Shown: positions 44,904 through 53,555 of the stretch, one piece after another | How the letters are laid out: each line of letters starts with the position of its first letter | Position numbering within the stretch: position 1 is the first letter of the stretch | Assembly (NCBI GenBank): GCA_028280845.1 | Contig: JANQKZ010000031.1 | Span: forward strand, 62,001 to 126,000 | DNA length: 64,000 bases | Source of the DNA: Opitutales bacterium | Lineage (GTDB): Bacteria; Verrucomicrobiota; Verrucomicrobiia; Opitutales; JABSRG01 | Reading direction: 5' to 3' | Made by a program: the position numbers and the translations under genes | The notes under the pieces: model-generated | What the model saw: only the letters and a program-made list of their open reading frames with translations | Told to the model about the DNA's origin: nothing | Databases searched by the model: none

Positions 44904-47375
44904 TCAACTGCGAACGCTGAAGCCGGTTTCCGCCGTCATGGTTTTCTGAATCTCATTAAAAGCCTGATTCACTTCCTTATCGTTTAAGGTACGCGTGTTC
45001 GATCGAAACACCATGGAAAAAGCCAGGCTCTTCTTACCGTCGGGAATCCCCATGCCCTCATATACATCAAAAATGGAGACGGACTCCACCTCGAAGGCCC
45101 CTTTAGTCGCCTGCTCCGCTGCGTCCACCAGGAGAGACCGCACCGTTTCGGCCAATACCGTCTGATCCACCACCAGGGCCAGGTCTTTGGTTACGGGAGG
45201 AAAGGCGCTCACGGGAATATACTGGATATCCCGCTCCACCGTTTTCAAAAAGTCAGGGTTCACGATGAGGCCGCCCGCAAAAACCAGACCCTTGATATCC
45301 CACTCCCTGACCCGGGCAGAATTCATCAGGCCCAGTTTACACTCGAAGCCATCCTTCTGAAATTCTCCGACTTTCGCCGACTGCCCCGGCTGCCAGCTGG
45401 CGGCATCCTCAAGCGGACGATACTGGCGCACGTCAGCAGGCACCCTGGCGAGATTTAGCAGGCCCTCCACCAGGGTTTTACAGGTATAAAAATCGGCGGG
45501 TTCCCGAGTTTTCCAGCCAGGTGTATCCGGGTCCACATAAAGGAGAAAACCGATCGAAGCTAATTCGTAGACCTTGCCTCCGTATTCGCGGAACACTCGA
45601 CCACGTTCAAACAACCGGGTCATTCCAGAATTACGCGCGAGATTGAGTTTGAGCACATCGAGAAGCCCGAGCAACAGAGAGGGCCTCAAATGGCTTTGAT
45701 CCGCCGTCAGGGGGTTCGCAAGTGACAATGCCTCTTCAACGGCGTGGCCGTACCAATGCTTTACCTCGGCCTCCGATCGCAGAGAATAGGACATGGTCTC
45801 CACAAACCGCTGGCCAATAAGTAGATCCGCGGCCTCAGTATTGAATTCATTGACAGGATCCACCCGGTGGGTGTGCGCCCGGGTCTGAACATCAATTTCA
45901 GGAATGTTATCCGTCCCGTAGATCCGCAAAAACTCTTCTGCCAGATCCACTGGACGCTCCAGATCCCGACGAAAACTCGGAATACGGACGCGCCAGGATT
46001 CCTGGTCCGGAGTCTCGTCCACCACGGCCACCTCCAGTTCCAGTGAACTGAGGACGGATTCGATTTCCCGATCGTCTGGTCCGAAGCCGAGGAGATCCCG
46101 AATCTGCTGCGGTCTGAGCAGAATCTCGCTATCCGAAATAGGGGGATGGCCAACGATAATCGGCCGACCCATGACGCTCCCCCCCGCCACTTCAAGGATA
46201 AGATCGATAGCCCTCAGGGCGGCATACTCCACATTGCTGGGATCAACCCCGCGCTCAAAACGGTACGAGCTGTCGGTCGAGAGCCCGAGTCGCCGGCTGG
46301 TCCGGCGAATAAAACTAGGGCGAAAGTAAGCGGCCTCTAACAGGATGTCTGTCGTGTTGTCGTCAACTTCCGCATCCAGACTGCCCATCACACCGGCCAC
46401 AACCAGGGCACTTTCGGTATCAGCAATTACCGTGTTGGTCGCATCTAATTCCCGCTTACGTCCATCCAAGGTGGTAATCGTCTCACCAGGACGTGCCTGG
46501 CGGATGATGAGCTCTTTCCCACCAATTTTTTCGGGATCAAAAGCATGGAGGGGCTGGCCGGTTTCCAGCATGACGAAATTGGTCACATCCACGACGTTGT
46601 TCACCGGGCGAAGGCCGACCGCCTGGATCGCCTGCTGAAGCCAATCCGGACTCGGTGCGATTTTCACACCTCGAATGGAATAGCCGAAATATTGTGGGCA
46701 TTGCTCCTCCGCCTCCACACGGATGGATTTTAACAAGGAGTGAAGTCCATCGCCGAAGGAAGGGTCATTCGAGCTGGCTTTGACTTCCGGATAAATCAGG
46801 TTGCGGCCGTAGAGGGCGGAGAGCTCGCGCGCAATCCCGATATGATTGAGGCAGTCGGGTCGATTGGGAGTTACTTCTATATCGAAGATCGTATCACGAT
46901 CCATCACGATATCTTCAATCGGTGTCCCAATATCCGGGCGATCCTCAAGGATCCATAAACCGGAGTGATCATCTCCCAATCCCAGTTCCCGGGCAGAACA
47001 CATCATGCCTTCGGAGGGCTCCCCGCGCAACTTGGATTTCTTGATCTTAAACGCATCCCCGTCCGGACCCAGCACTTTTGCCCCAGGCAAGGCGACAAAC
47101 ACCCGGTCGCCCACCTTGAAGTTTTTCGCCCCGCAAACGATATGTCGAAGCATACCATCGCCCACGTCGACCTCATTCACGCTCAAGCGATCCGCATTGG
47201 GATGCTGTCCACTGGTTTGCACCTCCCCCACTACAATGTTGTCGGTGAACACCAGTCCGGTGGTTTCTACCCCCTCAACTTCAAAACCGATGACCGTCAA
47301 TGCCTTCTCAAGCTCCGAGTCAGACTTATCGGCTAGGTCGATATAATTCGAAAGCCAGTTTCTAGAAATTTTCAT
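44904..47375 (-). CDS. pheT: Phenylalanyl-tRNA synthetase beta subunit
   Basis: Editing and tRNA-binding subunit of the alpha2-beta2 PheRS. Domains in order: EMAP-like OB domain (about 40-150, DNIVVGEVQTSGQHPNADRLSV), B3/4 editing domain, B5 domain, and the C-terminal anticodon-binding FDX-ACB domain (SAFPPVTKDLALVVDQTV at about 730-748). The length of 823 residues is normal. It starts 27 bases after pheS. The short leader contains GAAAG but no strong Shine-Dalgarno site. Confidence 0.96.
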   Translation of the reverse strand: MKISRNWLSNYIDLADKSDSELEKALTVIGFEVEGVETTGLVFTDNIVVGEVQTSGQHPNADRLSVNEVDVGDGMLRHIVCGAKNFKVGDRVFVALPGAKVLGPDGDAFKIKKSKLRGEPSEGMMCSARELGLGDDHSGLWILEDRPDIGTPIEDIVMDRDTIFDIEVTPNRPDCLNHIGIARELSALYGRNLIYPEVKASSNDPSFGDGLHSLLKSIRVEAEEQCPQYFGYSIRGVKIAPSPDWLQQAIQAVGLRPVNNVVDVTNFVMLETGQPLHAFDPEKIGGKELIIRQARPGETITTLDGRKRELDATNTVIADTESALVVAGVMGSLDAEVDDNTTDILLEAAYFRPSFIRRTSRRLGLSTDSSYRFERGVDPSNVEYAALRAIDLILEVAGGSVMGRPIIVGHPPISDSEILLRPQQIRDLLGFGPDDREIESVLSSLELEVAVVDETPDQESWRVRIPSFRRDLERPVDLAEEFLRIYGTDNIPEIDVQTRAHTHRVDPVNEFNTEAADLLIGQRFVETMSYSLRSEAEVKHWYGHAVEEALSLANPLTADQSHLRPSLLLGLLDVLKLNLARNSGMTRLFERGRVFREYGGKVYELASIGFLLYVDPDTPGWKTREPADFYTCKTLVEGLLNLARVPADVRQYRPLEDAASWQPGQSAKVGEFQKDGFECKLGLMNSARVREWDIKGLVFAGGLIVNPDFLKTVERDIQYIPVSAFPPVTKDLALVVDQTVLAETVRSLLVDAAEQATKGAFEVESVSIFDVYEGMGIPDGKKSLAFSMVFRSNTRTLNDKEVNQAFNEIQKTMTAETGFSVRS

Positions 47376-47402
47376 TTTCTTTCAGTGTCCTGGAGTGGTT
47401 AT

Positions 47403-48443
47403 CTAATCAAACTGCTTCAAGAACCGTAAATCGTTCTGATAAAAGTAACGGATGTCATCGATGCCATACATGATCATGGCCAGGCGCTCTAGACCAAACC
47501 CAAAGGCATAGCCGGTCCACACCTCGGGATCGTAACCAACCGCCTCAAACACGGCCGGGTCGACCATGCCACATCCCCCCATCTCAATCCATTCCTTACC
47601 CACTTTGCCCAGATGTGCACTGGAACAATCCAGCTCAAAACTGGGTTCGGTGTAGGGAAAGAAGTGGGGCCGAAATCGCGTTTTCACATCCGGCCCAAAT
47701 AGGCTGCGCATCATGTAATCCAGAATCGCCTTCAGGTCTTTGACCGTGACATTCCGGTCCACATAGAGCGCTTCAATCTGGTGGAAACACGAGCTGTGCG
47801 TCGCATCGGGGGTATCCCGCCGGAAACAACGCCCCGGAGAAATGATGCGGACCGGGGGCTCGCGCTCTTCCATTACCCGAATCTGAACCGGGGAGGTGTG
47901 GGGCCGCATAATATACCGTTCATCCGCCTTCTGAATGACGTTGGCAAACTTGGTGTTTTCTCCGGCATACAAAGTATCCTGCAAATCGCGGGCCGGATGG
48001 TCCGGTGCCGTATTCAGAGCATCAAAGCAATAATACACGGTCTCCAGCTCGGTGCCTTCTGCCACCGAAAAACCAACCCCTTCCAGGATGCGTACCAAGC
48101 GGTCCCGAATCTGGTTGATCGGGTGAAGCAATCCATCCTCCGGATCCGGAGAGGGCAGAGTCGGGTCGATGTCCGGTCCCAGCTTTGCCTGCATCTCCGC
48201 AGTTTCAATAACCTCCATCGCCCCATGATACAAAGCATCCAGGGACGTCTTCACCTCATTGACCAGTCGACCAACGATCGGCTTCTGTTCTTTGGGCAAC
48301 TTGCCGATGCCCTTCATCGCCTGGGTCAGGGAGCCGTTTGGCCCCGAGATGCGCGCCTTAAAGGATTCGAAATCCGCACGCGATACCACGGAGGAGATCC
48401 CTTTCCTGGCTTCCTCAAGAATTGTTTTGAGCTCGTCTTCCAT
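47403..48443 (-). CDS. pheS: Phenylalanyl-tRNA synthetase alpha subunit
   Basis: Catalytic class II subunit of PheRS (346 residues). An N-terminal coiled-coil arm (1-95) is followed by the catalytic core: motif 2 region RIISPGRCFRRDTPDATHSSCFHQIEAL (written in family style; start at about 205) and motif 3 GYAFGFGLERLAMIMYGIDDIR near the end. HxSxFHQxE and GFGLERLAM are diagnostic. Upstream, 124 bases separate it from rplT. Confidence 0.97.
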   Translation of the reverse strand: MEDELKTILEEARKGISSVVSRADFESFKARISGPNGSLTQAMKGIGKLPKEQKPIVGRLVNEVKTSLDALYHGAMEVIETAEMQAKLGPDIDPTLPSPDPEDGLLHPINQIRDRLVRILEGVGFSVAEGTELETVYYCFDALNTAPDHPARDLQDTLYAGENTKFANVIQKADERYIMRPHTSPVQIRVMEEREPPVRIISPGRCFRRDTPDATHSSCFHQIEALYVDRNVTVKDLKAILDYMMRSLFGPDVKTRFRPHFFPYTEPSFELDCSSAHLGKVGKEWIEMGGCGMVDPAVFEAVGYDPEVWTGYAFGFGLERLAMIMYGIDDIRYFYQNDLRFLKQFD

Positions 48444-48567
48444 ACGTCAGTTCCTTGCGGTATGCAGCCCCGCACGACGTATGGGAGTCCCGAAACCAAC
48501 TGATGGCTGAAACCAAGCCGACGTCGCCCGGGCGCCGCCCTACCCAATTACATTAGATGTGAAGGGG

Positions 48568-48930
48568 TTACTTCTGGGCAAGCGCTTCCTTGGCCTTCTC
48601 GACCAGAGCCCCAAATGCTGCTTCATCATGAATCGCCATCTCTGAAAGGACTTTGCGATTCAAGTCGATGTTCGCGGCCTTGAGGCCAGCCATAAATCGG
48701 CTGTAGCTCATATCACGCTCACGGCAGGCTGCGTTTAACCGAACGATCCAGAGCTGTCGCATGCTGGACTTTTTCTTGCGACGATCACGATACGCAAACT
48801 TCTCGCCACGATCAACGGCGTCCTTCGCATAGCGGAACAACCGGGACTTGTTTCCGAAAAACCCTTTGGCTTTCCGGAGGACTTTTTTGCGACGTTTCAG
48901 GGTCGCGGGAACATTTCTGGCTCTAGGCAT
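48568..48930 (-). CDS. rplT: 50S ribosomal protein L20
   Basis: A 120-residue large-subunit protein. The typical N-terminus is MPRARNVPATLKRRKKVLRK, then AKGFFGNKSRLFRYAKDAV and WIVRLNAACRERDMSYSRFM. In many bacteria L20 represses its own operon translationally. AAAGAAGAC before the ATG may provide a weak ribosome-binding site. Gene order rpmI-rplT-pheST is conserved, but infC is not upstream here. Confidence 0.97.
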   Translation of the reverse strand: MPRARNVPATLKRRKKVLRKAKGFFGNKSRLFRYAKDAVDRGEKFAYRDRRKKKSSMRQLWIVRLNAACRERDMSYSRFMAGLKAANIDLNRKVLSEMAIHDEAAFGALVEKAKEALAQK

Positions 48931-49020
48931 GTTGTCTTCTTTCTTTTAGTTTCTGGCCGTCGGGTCGCCTGTGGGTTTCACCCGAGTAACCTGTTATCCG
49001 TTTTGCGCCTCTTCCTTGAA

Positions 49021-49212
49021 TTATCCGGAACGCATGGCGGCACGCAGAATCTTGGCGTGACCTTCAGGTACTACATGGTCCTTTCTGGCGTCACGACGCT
49101 GCTTCACCGACTTATTCCGAAGCAGGTGGCGATGCCCAGGTTTGCGGCGAACGAGTTTGCCGGAACCGGTGATCTTAAAGCGCTTCGCGATGGATTTGCG
49201 GGTCTTGTTCAT
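49021..49212 (-). CDS. rpmI: 50S ribosomal protein L35
   Basis: A 63-residue basic protein: NKTRKSIAKRFKITGSGKLV, then GHRHLLRNKSVKQRRDARK, typical of L35 (slightly shorter N-terminus than in E. coli). It heads the translation block. infC, usually first in this operon, is absent from this window; the next gene upstream is a divergent permease. Confidence 0.96.
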   Translation of the reverse strand: MNKTRKSIAKRFKITGSGKLVRRKPGHRHLLRNKSVKQRRDARKDHVVPEGHAKILRAAMRSG

Positions 49213-49228
49213 TTTGAAATTAGGAAAA

Positions 49229-49257
49229 CCGAAGAAAAAACAGGCTTTTTCCGTCGG
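49229..49257 (-). promoter_or_regulatory. Hairpin in rpmI leader, possible attenuator
   Basis: On the minus strand CCGA...TCGG (49254-49257 with 49229-49232) encloses GAAAAA pairing with TTTTTTC, and the stem is followed by TTTT. It lies 17 bases upstream of the rpmI start. It could be an attenuator or autoregulatory structure; no known L20 leader fold was recognised. Confidence 0.35.
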
Positions 49258-49304
49258 TGTAAAGCAGAAACCCCCCTTTTCTTCACCTCTCTAAGCCCTA
49301 CCCA

Positions 49305-49330
49305 GGTGTCAATACACTGCGTATATACAC
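49305..49330 (-). promoter_or_regulatory. 26-bp element, copy 2, upstream of rpmI
   Basis: The minus-strand reading is the same element as at 23888-23913 with one mismatch (25 of 26). Here the surroundings are more symmetric: a 10-mer GTGTCAATAC is directly repeated at 49306-49315 and 49332-49341, 26 bases apart, around the core CGTATATAC. On the minus strand it therefore contains two TTGACA boxes. It lies about 92 bases before the rpmI start. Confidence 0.6.
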
Positions 49331-49448
49331 AGTGTCAATACGCCCAGGAAAGGCCCGAACGTGTGGAGGGCTAGCTTTTTTAAACAAATGGGAAGGGCAG
49401 TGCCGCTTTTGGGGAAATCATCGACTGGTCCCAACAGACTGCCTTTGT

Positions 49449-51899
49449 ATGGAAACCTTCATTACTGACCTTAAATTCGCGATCCGTGTTCTCTGGCGTG
49501 ATCGCATGTTCACCCTTACTTGCCTCCTGACCCTGATCCTCTGCATCGGGGGAAATGTGGCCATATTCAGCGGCCTTCATGCGATACTGCTGCAGAAGCC
49601 GCCCTACCCTGAACCGGATCGATTAGTGGGGCTCTACACTCAGATGCCACGCTGGGGATACGAATACAATACTATCGGCACGGCAGACTATGCCCTTCGC
49701 CGACAGGCTGAATCTTTCGAGGAGACCGCCTTATACACCTACCAGAGCTTAAATTTCACATCGGGAAACACAACGGATCGGGTAGTCGGGCTTCGGGTGA
49801 GCTCTACCCTCTTGTCCACCTTGGGAATTGAGCCGTTTCTTGGGCGAAATTTTACGCCGGACGACAACCACGAGGGTGCCGAACGCGTCGCCATAGTCAG
49901 CTACGGGTTCTGGCAGGAACATTTTGGAGGGGACCCGGGAGCAATCGGCAACGAGTTCCGCATGAATAGCGAGACCTATAGCTTAATTGGCGTCTTACCG
50001 GAAGGCTTTGTGTTTCAGGGCCAATATATCAGGGTGTGGATACCCTTTACCTTTGAAGCTGGCTGGGACAGCGAGGAAAACCTGTTTAACCACTCTTATC
50101 GATCTATCGGTCGTTTAAAGGAAGGGGTCACTGTGGACGCCGCCCAAAATGAATTGGACCGCCTCACCCATGAATTGACACTCCGCGATGAGAACGCCAG
50201 GCAGTTTGTCGAAAGGACGGGGTGGAACAGCCAAGTGGATTCCTTTGATGCCGTTCAAACTCGATGGTTACGCCCACGTATCATGACGCTTCAGATTGCG
50301 GTCCTCTTCGTCCTGATCATTGGCTGTGTCAACATAGCGAACCTGATGATGAGCCGCGCTATCAAACGGCAACGGGAATGGGGGATCCGCCTTTCGCTAG
50401 GCGCATCCCGGCTAGCCCTCGCCCGCCAAGTGGTCACGGAAAGCCTGGTCCTCTCCATCCTCGGAGGGACCCTAGCCCTTATCTTTGCCCAAGGAGCAAT
50501 TGGCGGCTTAAACGCGATGATAGAAGGAAGCCTTCCCTATGGGCGGGAATTGAGTTTAAATTTTCCGGCTCTGCTATTCGCTCTGGGCTCAGCTCTGTTT
50601 GCAGGAATCCTCTGTGGACTGGTCCCCCTCCCCTTTCTGTTCCGCAAGGAACTATCCGATTCTGTTCACAATGAGTCACGCTCGGTCACGGAAGGTAAAG
50701 CGTCCGGAGGGCTCCGCAGCTTTCTCGCCGTGGCCCAGATCGCCCTGGCGTGCACGCTCTTAATCGGGTCTGGCTTATTGATTCAAAGTTTCAACAACCT
50801 ACTCAAAGTGGACCCAGGCTTTAACCAGGACCAGGTTCTCCTTGCCCGGTATACCCTACCCGGGAAAAACTACCCATCGATTCCGGAAAAACTCGCCTAT
50901 GCCGACCGTCTCATCCGGGAAATCGAGAACCTGCCAGGCGTTCAACACGTGGGAGTGGCCAGCTCTGTCCCGTTCTCCGGCAGCAATTCGTCCTCCACGG
51001 TGACGGTGGAAGGCTACACCCCTTCCGAAGAGGAGGAGCAACCGCTGATCAATCGCATCAACCTGCATAGAGATTTTCTCCAGGCCATGGGCATTCCATT
51101 GATCGAAGGGCGTTTTTTCAGACCCGAGGACTTCCAGGAAGATGCCCCGAGGACCATCATCATTGATCAGCAGGTCGCAAAGCGCTTCTGGCCCGAGGCC
51201 AGCCCGGTTGGAAAGCGAATCGCATGGGGGACCCATGAAGGCGATTTGAGTGAGGTGGAGTGGTTCACCGTGGTGGGGGTGGTGGGAAACATCAAACACA
51301 ATTCCCTGCGGGATGAGGTCCGCCACGGAAGGAGCTATCATCCGGTTGCGTGGAACATGACAGGGATGCAAATCATTGTGAAGGCGGCGGGGAGCCCAGA
51401 GGCTCTATTTGATAGTATGAGAAAGGTGGCGCTCGATGTAGATCCGGAGGTCCCGCTTTACCATACCCGGACCATGCGTTCGGCGATTGATAATTCCCTC
51501 CAGTCCACCCGGCAACCCATGGTCCTGCTCATCGGTTTCAGTGCCACCGCGTTAATCCTGTCTGCCTTGGGGATCTATGGGGTGCTCGCCTACCAGGTGC
51601 TGCAACGCACCCGTGAATTCGGGATCCGGATCGCCCTCGGCGCCCAGGATGGCAATATCCTGGGACAGGTACTGCGGCGAGGCGTCCTTCTGACCCTGAT
51701 CGGTCTCGCACTCGGACTCGCTCTGGCAGCCGGCCTCACCCGACTGATGAACGCGATGCTGTTCGAGGTCGCCCCCTTTGATCTCAACGTCTACCTGATT
51801 GTGGCCGGGAGCCTCACCACAATCGCCCTCCTGGCCTGCTGCATCCCGGCTCTGCGGGCCACCCGAATCAACCCGGTGGAAGCTTTACGCCAGGAGTAG
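49449..51899 (+). CDS. ADOP/MacB-type ABC transporter permease (FtsX domains)
   Basis: An 816-residue inner-membrane protein of the 'acidobacterial duplicated orphan permease' type. TM1 is at about 18-42 (LTCLLTLILCIGGNVAIF), followed by a MacB_PCD periplasmic domain (DYALRRQ, LGIEPFLGRNF), FtsX TM helices 2-4 (IAVLFVLIIGCVNIANLMMSR and following), then a second periplasmic domain and a second FtsX block (LLIGFSATALILSALGIYGVLAYQVLQRTREFGIRIALGA written in family style). No ATPase gene is adjacent. The ATG at 49449 (METFITDLKFAIRVL) is used; the longer frame starts at 49332 inside the 26-bp element region. Confidence 0.92.
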   Translation: METFITDLKFAIRVLWRDRMFTLTCLLTLILCIGGNVAIFSGLHAILLQKPPYPEPDRLVGLYTQMPRWGYEYNTIGTADYALRRQAESFEETALYTYQSLNFTSGNTTDRVVGLRVSSTLLSTLGIEPFLGRNFTPDDNHEGAERVAIVSYGFWQEHFGGDPGAIGNEFRMNSETYSLIGVLPEGFVFQGQYIRVWIPFTFEAGWDSEENLFNHSYRSIGRLKEGVTVDAAQNELDRLTHELTLRDENARQFVERTGWNSQVDSFDAVQTRWLRPRIMTLQIAVLFVLIIGCVNIANLMMSRAIKRQREWGIRLSLGASRLALARQVVTESLVLSILGGTLALIFAQGAIGGLNAMIEGSLPYGRELSLNFPALLFALGSALFAGILCGLVPLPFLFRKELSDSVHNESRSVTEGKASGGLRSFLAVAQIALACTLLIGSGLLIQSFNNLLKVDPGFNQDQVLLARYTLPGKNYPSIPEKLAYADRLIREIENLPGVQHVGVASSVPFSGSNSSSTVTVEGYTPSEEEEQPLINRINLHRDFLQAMGIPLIEGRFFRPEDFQEDAPRTIIIDQQVAKRFWPEASPVGKRIAWGTHEGDLSEVEWFTVVGVVGNIKHNSLRDEVRHGRSYHPVAWNMTGMQIIVKAAGSPEALFDSMRKVALDVDPEVPLYHTRTMRSAIDNSLQSTRQPMVLLIGFSATALILSALGIYGVLAYQVLQRTREFGIRIALGAQDGNILGQVLRRGVLLTLIGLALGLALAAGLTRLMNAMLFEVAPFDLNVYLIVAGSLTTIALLACCIPALRATRINPVEALRQE

Positions 51900-51914
51900 G
51901 CCTACCCCCACGAG

Positions 51915-51929
51915 GGTGTAGATTACACC
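51915..51929. other. Short hairpin downstream of the permease gene
   Basis: GGTGTA/TACACC (51915-51920 and 51924-51929) with a 3-base loop. There is no T-run, so at best a weak terminator. Confidence 0.3.
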
Positions 51930-52010
51930 GGGCATGGACATCCAGAATTTGGGAATCTTTTGAGGGGTGAAACTTTATAGGTGGACAAGGGTTTAATTGT
52001 TTCCCGGGTT

Positions 52011-52030
52011 CCAGCTTGTCATTAAGCTGG
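52011..52030 (+). promoter_or_regulatory. Hairpin in the gsp cluster leader
   Basis: CCAGCTT/AAGCTGG (52011-52017 and 52024-52030), a perfect 7-bp stem with a 6-base loop, lies 66 bases upstream of the gspG ATG. No T-run follows, so it is more likely a leader structure than a terminator. Confidence 0.4.
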
Positions 52031-52095
52031 GATTCCATTCCCATTGTCCTCATATGAAGTCACCCCAATCGCTTTCTATTTCAATGGAAGTTGTT

Positions 52096-52530
52096 ATGAA
52101 TCAAAAGGTAAGGAAACACCATAAGGCTGGATTCTCTCTCATCGAAATCCTGGTTGTGATCGCCTTGGTGGCCATGTTGGTCAGCTTGGTGGTATTCAAT
52201 GTCGATTCCATCTTTTCAGATAATAATGAAAAAATTGCCTCCACCTATGTGAACACCAGCCTCAAGATTCCACTCACGCAGTATAAAATCAGCATGGGCA
52301 ACTACCCCTCGACGGAGGAAGGATTAAAGGCTCTCCTGACGCCACCGGCCGGGAAAGAAGCGCGTTGGAAAGGACCCTATGTGGAGCAGCTCCCCGACGA
52401 TCCCTGGGGCAACCCCTACCAATACCGGTTCCCTGGAACTAAACACAAAGGGGGGTATGACCTCTGGTCTTATGGGGCTGATGGCGTAGAAAGCGCCGAT
52501 GACATTGGGAATTGGATTACCACCAATTAA
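52096..52530 (+). CDS. gspG: Type II secretion major pseudopilin GspG
   Basis: A 144-residue major pseudopilin. The prepilin leader KHHKAGFSLIEILVVIALVAMLVSLVV has G before FSLIE with Glu5 present. The globular part is classical GspG: YPSTEEGLKALLTPPAG, WKGPYVEQLPDDPWGNPYQYRFPG and the calcium-site-like DLWSYGADG. The start is the ATG at 52096, preceded by GGAAG at 5 bases; the frame extends to 51997. First gene of the secretion cluster. Confidence 0.96.
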   Translation: MNQKVRKHHKAGFSLIEILVVIALVAMLVSLVVFNVDSIFSDNNEKIASTYVNTSLKIPLTQYKISMGNYPSTEEGLKALLTPPAGKEARWKGPYVEQLPDDPWGNPYQYRFPGTKHKGGYDLWSYGADGVESADDIGNWITTN

Positions 52531-52566
52531 TCTTCCCAACATTAAATTGCCTCACAGCACCAGACC

Positions 52567-53091
52567 ATGAAACGGTTCCGCAACCGCAACCTGTCCGGTT
52601 TCACAATGGTGGAAATCGTGATGGTGATTGCCCTGATTGCGTTGGCCGCCACCTTGGTCGTCGTCAATGTCGATACACTCTTCGACAATGCTGACACCGT
52701 CCCCACGGAGGAATTGTTATTTCTCGCGGTGAGGGAAGCTCGCTACCGGGCAGCCCTGGAAAAAGAGACCGTCTACCTTCGCTATGACATCCCCAGCGTC
52801 AGCTTCGAAATCACCCGCGAGAATGGGGCCGTCTTGGCGCAGATTCCGACCGACCACAACCTGAGGGATGATCCTCTGGAGGTGGTCTTCTTCACGGTAC
52901 TCCCCGGGCAGGGCCGGTCCACCACAAGTTACCTGAACTATGAGCCGGAACTCAGTCCGATGAGCCGTGTGCCGTTCAGTCCACTCCTGGTCAGTCCTCA
53001 TTTCATTGCCCAACTCAATTTCCGAGGCATCGCTCCTGCCTTTCGCTTCGATCCCTTTTCCAGTGTGCAGTTTCCTGTTGAAATAGAATGA
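52567..53091 (+). CDS. Type II secretion minor pseudopilin, GspH-like
   Basis: A 174-residue pseudopilin with leader LSGFTMVEIVMVIALIALAAT (G-FTMVE, Glu5 present) and a beta-rich globular domain. It sits second, where gspH normally lies. It overlaps the next gene by four bases (ATGA). Confidence 0.85.
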   Translation: MKRFRNRNLSGFTMVEIVMVIALIALAATLVVVNVDTLFDNADTVPTEELLFLAVREARYRAALEKETVYLRYDIPSVSFEITRENGAVLAQIPTDHNLRDDPLEVVFFTVLPGQGRSTTSYLNYEPELSPMSRVPFSPLLVSPHFIAQLNFRGIAPAFRFDPFSSVQFPVEIE

Positions 53092-53555
53092 CTCCCTCAC
53101 ACCCCCAGAATCCACAGGGTTTCACTCTGATCGAAGTGTTGGTCGCGATGGTTATCTTTACCACCGCCATTACGGTCTTAGCGGAAGCGTATTTAAACAC
53201 GATTCAGGCGTTCCAGGGCCAACCAGAGAAAACCCTGGTGGAACAGGACCTGGCCTTTGTTCGCCAACGTGTTTTGCGCGCTCCAGATTTCGAAACTTTA
53301 GAGCGGGGCGGAGACATAGAAACATTTGAAGCCGGCATGGCTACCTGGGAAGCCGAATACGAAGAGACCAACGTCATCGACCTGTTTAAGGTCACTATCG
53401 AGATTGAGCTGGGCGAACGCGACGAAGTCTATATCCAGGAACTTTACCTCCTCCGACCTGGCTGGAGTGATCCCGCTGACCGGGAGACCCTCCTCAATGA
53501 TAAAACCAGCGATCTGGAATCCGCCCGATCGGGCTTAGAATGGTACGAAGGATGA
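53088..53555 (+). CDS. Type II secretion minor pseudopilin, GspI-like
   Basis: A 155-residue pseudopilin: QGFTLIEVLVAMVIFTTAIT, short globular tail. GspI-like by position and by the LIEVLVA core. Translationally coupled upstream with the GspH-like gene and overlapping the GspJ-like start downstream. Confidence 0.85.
   Translation: MTPSHPQNPQGFTLIEVLVAMVIFTTAITVLAEAYLNTIQAFQGQPEKTLVEQDLAFVRQRVLRAPDFETLERGGDIETFEAGMATWEAEYEETNVIDLFKVTIEIELGERDEVYIQELYLLRPGWSDPADRETLLNDKTSDLESARSGLEWYEG

Noticed and set aside
49315-49334. LexA/SOS-box-like CTG-N10-CAG at the rpmI element
   Set aside because: The second copy upstream of argS keeps only one half-site, and the genes are housekeeping translation genes, not SOS genes. 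The match is explained by the internal symmetry of the element.
51900-52095. Sigma70-type promoter for gspG
   Set aside because: No pair of -35/-10 boxes with acceptable spacing could be found; TTTATA is present but its partner is weak.
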